Shown here: piece by piece, positions 53,775-64,000 of the stretch
How the letters are laid out: every line of letters begins with the position of its first letter
Numbering within the stretch: position 1 is the first letter of the stretch
Source: Chrysomallon squamiferum
Lineage: Eukaryota > Mollusca > Gastropoda > Neomphalida > Peltospiridae
Assembly (NCBI GenBank): GCA_012295275.1
Contig: CM022670.1
Location: forward strand, 41,838,974-41,902,973
Direction: 5' to 3'
DNA length: 64,000 bases
The notes under the pieces: model-generated
The model's database searches: none
The model's input: the letters and a program-made list of their open reading frames with translations, nothing else
Told to the model about the DNA's origin: nothing
Translations under genes and position numbers: made by a program

Positions 53775-55945
53775 GGCTTTCTTTGGTCTCCAGCCACCTA
53801 TGAAGTCCATGATTTTCTTTATTTCTAAGGCGTTGAGTTCGGGGAATCCCCCCTTTAGAAGCTTTTTGTCGAGCGAACACAGCATGTTTCCGTCTATCTG
53901 TTCATTAGAGAAGCGCAGAACCACGCGGTCCTTCATCCCGATAAAACGCAAACACTTGGCCACCTCCTTCACACTCAGCTGATGCAGTTCGTCAGGCGGA
54001 ACGAAGCCGTCATCGTGGAAGTCGCCGTATTCCGTGTAGCTGTAGTCGCTGCCGTTGGCGTTGCCGTACTCTCCTCTGGAGCCCATGGATATGGCGGAGT
54101 CGTCGCCGTGCTTGCCATACATATCGCTGATGCCGTTCACCGACACTGACCTGTGGTACTTCCTGCAGGCGGGGTCGCTGTCGTGGTGTCTGCAGTGACC
54201 TGTGCTCTGCGAGTAGTACAGCGACGTCTGCGGGGACGTGAAGTGGGTGTCGCACAGGTTCTGTGTCGAGTCGCGGATGTCGGTGAAGGAGTCGGAGAAA
54301 TTGAAGATGTCCACCACGTTCTGATGCTTCTTCAAGTTGTGGCTGCGAACCGTGGCGTTTGGGTCCATGTTGAGGTTTTTCTGAGAGCGACTCTTGTAGT
54401 GCAGACTCTTTGGTTTCTCCAGGACGTCCACGTCGTCCACGAATCTGCCGTCGTAGCTGTGCGGTACGTGCGCCCTCCACGGCGGCGACCTCTGCGACTC
54501 GTACAGGTGCGACGTGCTCACGTACTTACTGGCCGAGCTTCCGTACGCGAAACTGAACAGATCGTCGATGTCGATGGGGCAGACGTCCTCGCAGGCGGAG
54601 TGGACGGCGTAGTGCGACGACGAATCGCTGTTCAGCTTGTGACGACGTCGTTCAGACTCGCGTGGCGCAGCTGGCGGCTTACGGCGCAGGATGACGTCGG
54701 GGGAATGGAACCTCTCTCGGAGCTGCGCAGGAACCATGTAGCCGTCGTCGTCCTCCTCGTCCTCCTGTCCGGGCGTCACGTCGCGGAACATTCTGGGAGG
54801 TTTGGGAGCCGGTGGCAGCTGCTCGTATATCGAATCATCGGTGATGTCGGTGCTGGAGGACGCGGTGGTGTCGCGGGGTACGGGGGGCAGGTCCCGGTTC
54901 TGGATGTGAGCTTTGTAGATGGAACCGTACTCGCCTGCAGCTCTCCTCACCTGCGACGTTCCACTTTTGTACGTCTCGGAGTCGTTGTCGGAGTTCTTCG
55001 CTGTGCTGCTCGCGCGCTCCTCCGCCTCCTCCTCCTTCTCCGGGTCCTTGTCCAGCCCGTTGTAGAAGTCCTCGTAGCTGACGTCGCTGCGGGAAAGTCG
55101 TTTAGAAAACACGTCGTCTCCTTTCAGCACTTTTAACTTGGCTCTCTCGCGCTTCGTCTTCCTCACACTCAGCTTGTCTAGAATCGCCGACGTCTTCGAC
55201 TTTTTCACGTCTTTCTCGACTCTTTTCGGCAGTTCAATGTTATCAGTGCCATACGGCGATTCTTCACTAACAAAATCCTTTTTATCCACCTTGTCCACAA
55301 CTTCCTGTTTAACGCACTTCCGTCTTTTAGACATCTGCTTGAAAAAGAGAAACTCGCCACTCACTGGAAGCTCACCCACGTGTTTGTCAGACGCAGCAGT
55401 GTGAGTACTCACCAGGACGTACTCCTCCTCTCGCGTGCTCTCCAGACGCACCACGCCGCTCGGACAGTCGGACTTTTCATTCCAGACAGAATAAATGAGC
55501 TGCACGTTGACGGGAAACCCGAACGCCATTATGAGATTGTGCAACTCGTACACGGCGTCGTAGTTGGCCACGTTGGAGTCACCGACGGGACTGAACACTC
55601 CTGTCATGATCATCGGAATCATGATCTCCTTGCCGTTGCTGTCGTAACACTGCAGATACTTCAAGTCCTGATCCTTCTTCGACGGCTTGTTCGACTTGAG
55701 AATCTTTCTGAAGAAACTTTTCGACTTGGATTTCTTGTTGTCCATGTAGATCATGCCCGTGGTGAGCACCTCGCCGGGTTTGATCTCACACGGCATCCAG
55801 CAGCTGCTGCCCTCGTCCACGTTCAGCTGGTACCCCACTGTCGACGTCCGCACCAGGAAACGTCGTGGTTTTACGTTGATGATGCTGTTGATGGTGTCAA
55901 AATATTCAACGGGGCGGCCGTCTGTAGGAACTATTTCAAACCAGC
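53772..55945 (-). CDS. GAREM: GAREM-like CABIT/SAM adaptor, 3' exon only
   Basis: One exon, acceptor TTCCATTACAG before 55945, encodes the last ~724 residues. It opens with two nucleotides finishing a split codon, then WFEIVPTDG, so the first part of the CABIT domain is upstream and was not found. Order: rest of the CABIT region (~1-195), a Lys/Glu-rich linker, a long disordered region with Pro-rich SH3-ligand motifs (RDLPPVPRD, LPPAPKPPR, KPPAAPRE) and several Tyr sites (SIYEQLP, DDGYMVP, NYDAVYEL), and a C-terminal SAM domain (~655-720; LSVKEVAKCLRFIGM... LEIKKIMDFIGG). GAREM proteins couple receptor tyrosine kinases to GRB2/SHP2 and ERK signalling in vertebrates; the same role is inferred here. 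The exon is strikingly GC-rich against AT-rich flanks, and long antisense ORFs are shadows of that composition. Confidence 0.92.
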
Positions 55946-57356
55946 CTGTAATGGAAGTAAATACATAAATAAATAAATAAATAAATAAACAAACAAAAGA
56001 ATAAATAAACGATGGGGATGGCAGTGGTGGTAGTAGTAGTAGTCATAGCAGTGGTAATAACAATAACACCAATTGCAGTATTCGTAGTAGTGGAAGTAGT
56101 ACTAGTAATAATAGTAGTGGTGGTGGTAGTGGAAGTAGTAATAAACGTGATAACAACAGTAGTATTAGTAGTATTAGTAGTAATATATTACTAGTATTAG
56201 TTTTAGTAGCAAAGTAGTTGTGATTGTAGAGATCGTATTAGTTTAATTAGTAACTGTAATAACCGTTCTCTCAGTAACAGTTTTAGTATTAACGATAACG
56301 AACACATTGCTATCGATGTATTTGTAATAGCTGTAGTAGTGGTGACTGTGTTGATAATAATGACCCGGTTGTAGTAGTTTTTGTAGAGGTAGAGGCGGCA
56401 TTGTTGGTGGATGTTGTAGTAGTTATCATATTATCGGTGTGTTTTCATAACCTTCGTATATAACAACATGACTTACAATCTAAACACTGATATATCTTTT
56501 GTGTTTCTCACAGAATAATTTGACAGTTTTAACTTTATTTTTGAAATTATACATTGTACATACGATTCATAACAATAATAAGCTCGAATGATGTAAAATG
56601 AGTATGTGTGCAGATATATATCTACGTATGTTTGTATGTATGTGTATGTGTGTGTGGTGTGTGTTTGTGTGTGTGTCTTTGCAAATGCATGTTTGTGTGT
56701 ATATATATATGTAAATATGTAGACATTAGTGTGAAAGATGGTTCTCTTTTATAATAGATTCAACACTGAATCGTTGTAAACAGTTTTTATTTATTTCCGC
56801 ATTTATTCGTTTTCGTCATGCATATTACCACTGACATCATAAGTACACGTGTATTATAACAAGTATATAAAACAGCTGAGACGTATAGAGCTTGTTGTTC
56901 TCGTTCATTCATTTAATTTGATCCCCTCAAACAACTATAAACAATCATTTAATCAAATAAAAATATTTTAATATAAAACAGACGAATCTTTCAGAAAGCT
57001 TCAAAGTGAGACCTCACCTACAACGTACACAACATCGAACAAAGCAACCCTGTCATTAGCTCAATTCTCCCGCAGAGGGCGCACGTGTGAACCTCTCAGG
57101 GGAGATTAATGGCGGATCGCGTATGCTTCTCCAATACAAACAGAATTATTTCAAGAATAATTCGTAACATCCTGACTTAACACGCTCATTGACAAAAAGA
57201 CTACACACCAGTTAAACACGTAATTGTCTGTGTATAAACCAGCCCATCCTTCTTTTCAAATGTCTTTTCACTCGTGTACACAGAGTCTGTTTGTTCTCTC
57301 CCCTGTGTCAACCCTACACCGCGCTCCGCGTGTGTGCACCGCGGATAACCACAAAC
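55946..57356. other. Presumed GAREM-like intron
   Basis: No exon is visible. It holds an (AATA)n run at 55965-55990, a GTA/GTG-rich tract at 56010-56210 and (GT)n near 56636-56700. Upstream exons of the GAREM-like gene may lie further right or beyond the window. Confidence 0.5.
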
Positions 57357-57575
57357 CTAACTACAGTCTACTCCCTGCTGAACTCTCACTGCGGAGACGA
57401 GATCTCGCGCCTTCTTATTAACTGTTGCGTTTCCGGTTTCGGCTAATTTTCGGAGTATCTCTGTTAATCGTCTAAAGTGTGGTAATCCTTGTAAAACTCT
57501 TCTCCTTAGCTCCTGGTTTGTGTGCGAAACGAGGAGATTAGTCCCAAAAAACTGTATTAAACACAAACATTTCAC
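57357..57575 (-). other. Isolated ORF with helical coding-like sequence
   Basis: A 72-codon minus ORF. Residues from about 20 on (NQELRRRVLQGLPHFRRL, then LRKLAETGNATV) form an amphipathic, Arg/Leu-rich stretch unlike the low-complexity ORFs elsewhere. The 3' half lies in a CpG-containing patch. I recognise no family. It could be a small gene, a degraded element or a promoter-region accident. Confidence 0.2.
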
Positions 57576-59857
57576 AATTCATCACAAAAATAATAATAAT
57601 AATAATAAAAAATAAAAAATAAAAATTAATAATAATAATAAAAATAAAATAAAATAAAATAAAATGAAATAAATATATAAAAAAATATATAAATGAAATA
57701 CAAAATAAATACTGTGTAAGGAAAACTTTGCTCTGTGACACCGTTGTTTAGAAATAACTTATCTGCACGCACAGAGTTTATCACAAAGCATTTTTAAAGA
57801 AAGAAACTTCAGAAATATCATCTCAATGCATCTAATTACAAATATGTCAGATAAAGGAGACGCCGACAACAGATGACGTCATAGAACTGTTCTCGTGCTG
57901 TTAGACTCACACAGTGATATGAAGGTTCAAGCAGAAAGTGATTTGTTGTTAACACATTGTATTTGGTAACAAAATATTGATTCTGTTATCATAGTCACAA
58001 TTTATTTTATAGCTGCTTGTGTTTTCCATTTCTTATTACTGTCATTATATGTTCTGTTTTATTTAGACAAATCTGTACTTTTAAATCGTTTGTACTACTA
58101 AACTCTCTGTCCTTTCATGACGTCTGTATTTTCTAAACAGTCTGTACTTTTAAACTGTCTGACAGTCAAAACGTTTATTAAATATTTACACTTCACAGAA
58201 ATAAGCTGCAGGACAAAACACAACATAAAGCAATCAAACATTAGCAGGAATATTAAAGTGATATCACGTACGTTATAAATATTATAACAAGTGTTATTAA
58301 TAGACTTGTTGTGTAAGCTATTTCTGGTGACACGGAATCTGAAGTCGTACAACATGTGAATGAAACATTAAAAAAAACCAGGAAGACATTTTTTTTTTTT
58401 TTTTTATCTTTTGACTTCCTGACGTGGACGTAGTCGTGTGTAAGTGAAGACGTCGATGTAGCAGGAATCTAACTCGGTACAAAAACGTCTTCGTCACGTG
58501 TTGTCGTCCCAGCACGGACGATGCTAGGAATGCTGATCGCTGGTTAACGAACTACAACGACGTGAGCAATGTTGACAGTGACGTAACTTGTTTGGTGTAC
58601 GCTGTGCGTGTGGGCGAGACGTGAAGAGCTTGTTCAGCACACGTTCTATTTATAGCAACACTCACCTCGCAGTGTGATACACTGGATACGTTTACGTGGG
58701 TACTCCTGTCTGTGTGTTTACGATTCAAAGTGAAAATACTTATGTTTCATTCTTTGCAAAGATAGGTTTATGGTTAGATTATATTAACGAGTTTTATTCT
58801 TATTTTTCTGTTTTCCCTTCAGCCTTTGAATCTCACAAAGATAAATTCCTGTCTCTATCCATCTATCTATTTCCTTGTCTAACTACCTACGAACGTTCCC
58901 TACCTACCTGCATACGTATATTTCTACCTACCTACATACGTATATTTCTACATGCCTGTCTGCCTTCTTGCTTGTCTACCTGTATATCTCTCTGTCTGTC
59001 TAACTAATTATCCACCTACTTACATTCCTGATTATCTGTCTATCTGTCTGAGTATATTTATCTGTTCTTTTAGTATCTGAAATTTATCTTTTATGTCTTT
59101 TTATGTCTTTTTATTTCTTTTTATTTGTTTCCCCTTTCTCTTCTCTTCGTTTCTTTTTCTCCATCAGTCTTTTTTTCTCTCTCTATCAACGACAGAAATC
59201 ACTAAGTCATTATAATCCCTGCTTTTATCAATGTCAGCTGCAACATCGACGACGTTTACCTGCTATATTGATATTGGCAGCGTCTTCAAGACTTCGGCAC
59301 TGCTGTTATCCTGACACCAGACTCGCACTATGCCAGGTTTTGTTTGATAGTCCCAAAGTTCTCTGCTCAACTATTTCACCCCCACCCCACTACACAACGT
59401 CGCTGTAGTGCACACACGTCAACAATGACTCCGATGTCGCAGGCAGGTGTCGCATTTCCGATCTGTGTTGACTCAGTGAGGTAACTGTCATTCACACTAT
59501 TAACTGCTATTACAGGTCTCAGCTGTTAACATCTCAGTGTTACACAGTATGAGCAGTTCCTCTGCCGTCCTCTTTCAGTCGTTTTAATGATTTATCAGAT
59601 GTGTAAAATGACCACGGTATCAATACTTTCTCAAATGCTTCTGTAGAAATCTAAAACAACTGGTAACTTGTTGTTATTCAGTGGGAGTCACTTTAGTCCT
59701 GTTTTGATCATTACACAGTTTTGTTACAATTTACAACGTCGTCAAAACACAGTCTTCTTTGAGAGTCATTTTTAGCGACAACTGCTTTTATGATTCTAAG
59801 AACATAAAAGTAACATAAAAACACAAAGAAAGGAAAAATAACAAGAAAAAAAAAGAA

Positions 59858-59893
<36 letters not shown>

Positions 59894-60720
59894 AGTAACA
59901 ATACTCTACCCTACCCAAAGAAAAATTAAATAAAAATAAAATAAAAATAAGAATAAAGAGAGACATTTATTTTCATCTATGAAATTTCGCTTAGTGATGT
60001 CATTTATATAACTGATGCTTGGCAACATTTTAAGTACATAGAACAATTACACAGATAAAAGAAAAGTATAAAATTTTGTTTGGTTTTCTTCTTGTTTATA
60101 GGGAAACAAACCAGATTCTACATTTAAATTTTATTTAGAAGAAAACAAAATAATAATAAAAAGATATTTGCTTCATGCATTTAGTTTTTGAAGGATCTTT
60201 TGTTTATTCAGAAAAAAATATAATTGTAATCGGAATATATAATGAGAGAAATAAACAATAAAGAAAATAAGAAAGAAAGAATGAAAGAAGAAAACAAGAA
60301 CGAAGGAAAGATAGAAAGAAAAGAAACATCAAAAAAATAATAATATAAACTAAAAGAAATAAAAATGAAATAGTAAAACAATGGTGAAAACACTGGTGAC
60401 AAAATTGGTACAACTCTGGTACAAACATTGGTATAAACATTGGTACACATACTAAGTTAAATATGTTCAGGTAAGTTAAAGGTCGTGTGAACGTGTTACT
60501 CTTTACAGGTATGTAGTCAACCACACCTGACAGTAACCTCCATCAAAGTAAAGTACGCCATACTGTGACGTCACAAACATACTATATGTACAGCACTACC
60601 TCTTTCTCAAACTCCTTCATCTACTGTGTTTGCTAACTTTGAAATGTCGAATTTCAGTCAAGTTTTCTTTTAACTGACGCAGTTAATGAATTAACTATCA
60701 GCCACACACAAATCACAAAC

Positions 60721-60723
<3 letters not shown>

Positions 60724-60781
<58 letters not shown>
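60724..60781. repeat. (AC)n microsatellite
   Basis: About 29 uninterrupted AC units followed by a short (TA)n. Confidence 0.95.
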
Positions 60782-60790
<9 letters not shown>

Positions 60791-61818
60791 CACATAAAAA
60801 AGCTATACGAAAGTACATTAAAAATCTAGATTTCATCAATAATAAAAGAGATTAACAAAATACTAGTGTAAAAGATTAGCAACAACATAGATTAAAAGTT
60901 CTGCAGAACATGAATATTGCCAAGGTCAGAACAGTAAGTAATTAAGGTACACGAAACTAATAACGTCGTTACTGCCATTTATAATAATACACATCATACT
61001 GGCGTTCTGCCAATAACACACAAACAACGTCATTGATTCACGTTCTTAGAATCAGGTAATTATTGTTCATTTTGAATGCTGTATTTTCCTATACTAGCTC
61101 CTTACCCTCGACTGTGTTATTATTTGAACCCACTACTTTAATAATTTATCATTAGTGATTGTGTGTGTGTGTGCGTGTGTGTGTAGTGAAACAAGAAAGT
61201 ACACAAAATAAAGACTTTTTCTGTTTTTGATATTTGTTCAGTTATTTCATAAATCTATACATAAACTTTATTTCTGTATGTTAGTATTTGCTGTACTAAT
61301 TTTACTGAAAGTGTAGTACATTTTAAAGTTTCTATGGTAATATTATCTGTGGTAATTGTTTACAAACAAGGTACTGATAATGGTAGTCTGGCAGAATACG
61401 TACTTGATGAAAATCGTTATTCGTTGGAAACTATCGATGTACGTATATTCTGTAACCATGACAATAGCCCCAAAATATCAATATCAAATCAAGAAAGGAA
61501 AGCTTCACGGTGTATCAAGACGAAAGAAAAAAAAGACAGAAGGGAAAAAAAGGGAACGAAAGAATAATAAAGCTATGGGAAAAAAAAATTAATTTAATTA
61601 ATTGTAAACGCCTGCAGTGGACAATGGTTCAAAGACAACGGAAGACAATTGATTTAATCACTAAAATAAATAAAAGTAAAGGTACAGACAAATTTTACAA
61701 AACATTCCGGAATTTTGTAATCCAGGCAGAATACAAAAAACGACAAAGTGTTTCTATTAATAGTTTCAAGGTTGGTGAGGGTGGGGTAACCAAGACAACA
61801 GATAAAAGACATTGTCAA

Positions 61819-61828
61819 GTCACGTGAC
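61819..61828. promoter_or_regulatory. Exact CLEAR palindrome GTCACGTGAC
   Basis: A perfect ten-base CLEAR/E-box palindrome followed by a CG-containing stretch (61880-61960). No gene is assigned next to it. Confidence 0.3.
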
Positions 61829-64000
61829 GCAGTTTCTGGCACAGTTGTTCTTTGTCTTCCTCAAACTCTGTTTTAATTTAGACTGGAGAAACAAGGCCCC
61901 ACCCCGCATCCCGGGCACAGCGAGATCAGACACAGCCGAGCATGAATTTAAAATAAATATCTGACATCGCGTTCATAATTTCAGACACGCTCTCAGTTCA
62001 ACTCTCCGAGCAACAGAAAACAATACACAAAGACAAATACGTGATGAGAGAGAAGTTCAACACAACAAAACCTGTTTTTTACATTCCCACAGATTTAAAC
62101 AGAGAAATGATGAATTCTGAGATTGTAGCAGAGAACTTGACATTGTGGCTGTGCACAAGTAAACCAGTGTTTACAGCTTGACATCAAGTTTTCTAAGTCT
62201 TCTCTCCGAAACAAATGTGATCACTTCATTCACAAACATTGCCGCATTTATTTTTATCACAACGATTTTATTTTTAAAGTAATTTTAATTTTCACTAAAA
62301 TCTCATCTCAGTTGTGATGTAATTCAGTGCACGGTGCTTGTTAGACTGGGAAATTCTTCACCCAGGACAGGGACAATTATGTTGTGGTGAAATTAAAAAG
62401 AAATTAAAAATATAATAATAATAATAAATATCAGTAAATTATTTCAATCTTATCATACTGATTGGGAGTCATCTACTGATGTTAGTCTGTTAGTGAAAGA
62501 CGGGTTACTAAATCAGACATATCACTGATCACAGACGTGTTGACACAACTTTAATTATCAGCTTGAAGAAAACTGTTGAGAACACTGAAAACAGGATTTG
62601 TTGTTAAATACAGGTAACTGAGTAAATCTGGTAGAGAAATTCTTAAAAATCAGTTCACGTCAAAATGTAATCAGCTGTTTTAACGACCACAGTAGCGTCA
62701 TTTAACGATTTGGAATAAAGTGAAAAACGAGTGTTGTGTATTTTTAGTTTGTTTGATTAGATTTTACATGTTTCTGAACCTAGTGGCACAGCTGAACAAA
62801 GTCCTGAAATTATTACATGAAAAAACTCAGATAACATTAACAAGACTCTAACGTAATGCAATTAATTTAGCACGAATTAAACAGAAAGAAATAAACAAAT
62901 AGAACAATAAACTAAACTAAAATAAATGAAATAAAAAAAAAAAATAAAAAAAAAAAATAAATATATCAGTGGAAAAATGAGAAAAAAAAAATATAAAATA
63001 GTAATAATAATAACAACAACAATAACAACAAATTTATTAATAATGCACATGTATCGGTAACACAAATGCATATATAATAAAAACCACACAAGAAATAAAT
63101 GAACGAACAAACGAATGAATCAATGAAAGAAACAATAACTAACGAACTAAGTAAATATATAATAACAATAACTGCACCAATAATATACACGTATGTACAT
63201 TTTCTGTTTTGAAAATTTTCACAGAAACATGAAATAAAAGCATTAAATGTTTAACATCATTTTAGGAAAATAAACTAAATTAATCTTTTTTCTAAACAAA
63301 GTTTGTTATATTTTCCTTGACAACGGCCTAAGCAGGCGGGAAAAACCGAGCAGACGACTTAGCGAGTATTCGCGGCAAACTCGCCGTCTGACCCGCCTTC
63401 TTCGTCAAACAGAGAACAACGGAAACAGCTACATACACAGATTAAACAGTAAATATCCCTTGCAAAATACTTTATTAGAAAATTAAACACAAGAAGAAGA
63501 AAGGAGAAGAGAAGCAGTGGAAGAAGAAAAGAGAAAAGAAGCAGAAGAAGAATGGCATGAAGATGGCAATGTTCATAAGTGAAATAAAATAAAATAAAAA
63601 CAGTAAATACTGCGAGAACAACAAAAAGAAAACTAAAATATTGTACATTTCAATACTACTACTACCTCCCACTAACAACAACAACAACAACAACAATAAT
63701 AATAATAATAATAATCAGTATCATCAGCATCAGCATCATCATCGTCAACAGTACTGTGATCTGTTTGTACAGCTAGTGGCCATTGTTCTCATCACGTGTT
63801 GGTCTTTGTGTGTTGTTTTGTGTGTTGTTTTGTGAGTTTTGGACGAGACTTAACTGAATGCTTTACCCCTTTTTATCCCTTTAAATCTACCAAAATGCAA
63901 GAAATTGTTTTATTTTTATTTATTTATTTTTAGAATAACTTTTATTTTTATTTGTTTATTTTTAGGATGAGTGGGGTATTTCTTAGCTATTCAGTTCATA

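Larger units (their letters stand above)
57576..64000. other. 6.4 kb without a supportable gene
   Basis: I see simple repeats only: AAT/AAAT repeats at 57590-57690, CTAC/TCTG repeats near 58855-59050, (GAAA)n at 59845-59895, (AC)n at 60724-60781, A-rich tracts near 62930-62990 and (CAA/AAT)n at 63675-63715. CpG-containing patches occur at 58400-58660, 61820-61960 and 63320-63420 and could be promoters or leader exons. Perfect CREs lie at 57874 and 60566, and an exact CLEAR palindrome at 61819. Confidence 0.5.

Noticed and set aside
54010-55136. Long ORFs of 327 (plus strand) and 156 (minus, alternative frame) codons over the GAREM-like exon
   Set aside because: Shadows of a GC-rich coding exon; the minus frame with CABIT and SAM domains is clearly the real one.
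61334-61827. Cluster of overlapping Lys-rich plus-strand ORFs
   Set aside because: A-rich sequence with no recognisable domain, no consistent frame and no flanking splice sites.

Overview
This is a window of animal nuclear DNA. It is AT-rich, has seven protein-coding genes split by phase-consistent GT-AG introns, and is crowded with microsatellites and minisatellites. Gene content (an Asx/ASXL gene, CCDC178, a GAREM-type adaptor, a 26-29-p-type cysteine proteinase) fits a bilaterian invertebrate. A decayed SINE tail near 41.95 kb ends in a motif I know from mollusc genomes, so my best guess is a mollusc; this is inference. I found no reverse transcriptase, transposase, viral gene, tRNA or rRNA.

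Layout from left to right: (A) 1197-4096, minus, a short secreted or membrane-anchored protein with an SVWC-like Cys module and a C-terminal ShK-type module. (B) 5151-12685, minus, an ASXL/Asx Polycomb-related gene with the DEUBAD (ASXH) domain and terminal PHD finger but no N-terminal HARE-HTH. (C) 16560-30710, plus, CCDC178, a ~890-residue coiled-coil protein in about 20 coding exons. It is divergent from B, and both promoters carry a sense-oriented YY1-like AAAATGGCG. (D) 33833-34798, minus, a protein of three ~100-residue repeats, not recognised. (E) 39505-41375, plus, a four-exon 234-residue protein with an RRM-like half, possibly TEX56-like. (F) 43767-51326, minus, a complete ten-exon 26-29-p-type lysosomal/digestive cysteine proteinase of 541 residues. 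(G) 53772-55945, minus, the large 3' exon of a GAREM-like CABIT/SAM adaptor whose 5' exons are not found. The last 8 kb holds no gene I can support.

The most unusual signal is not a gene. Many introns in A, C and F contain minisatellites that start or end exactly on a splice junction, and every unit carries a copy of that splice site. Examples are 19 copies of a GTAAGT donor in A, about 40 copies of a TTTGATTGTAG|GAT acceptor in C, and about 24 copies of ACAG|GTAA in F. The same behaviour appears at the start codon of C (three serial ATG-TTN-TGA mini-ORFs) and the stop codon of G. This suggests a local process that repeatedly duplicates gene-structure boundaries. I describe it as splice-junction-anchored minisatellite growth; cause and consequence are untested.
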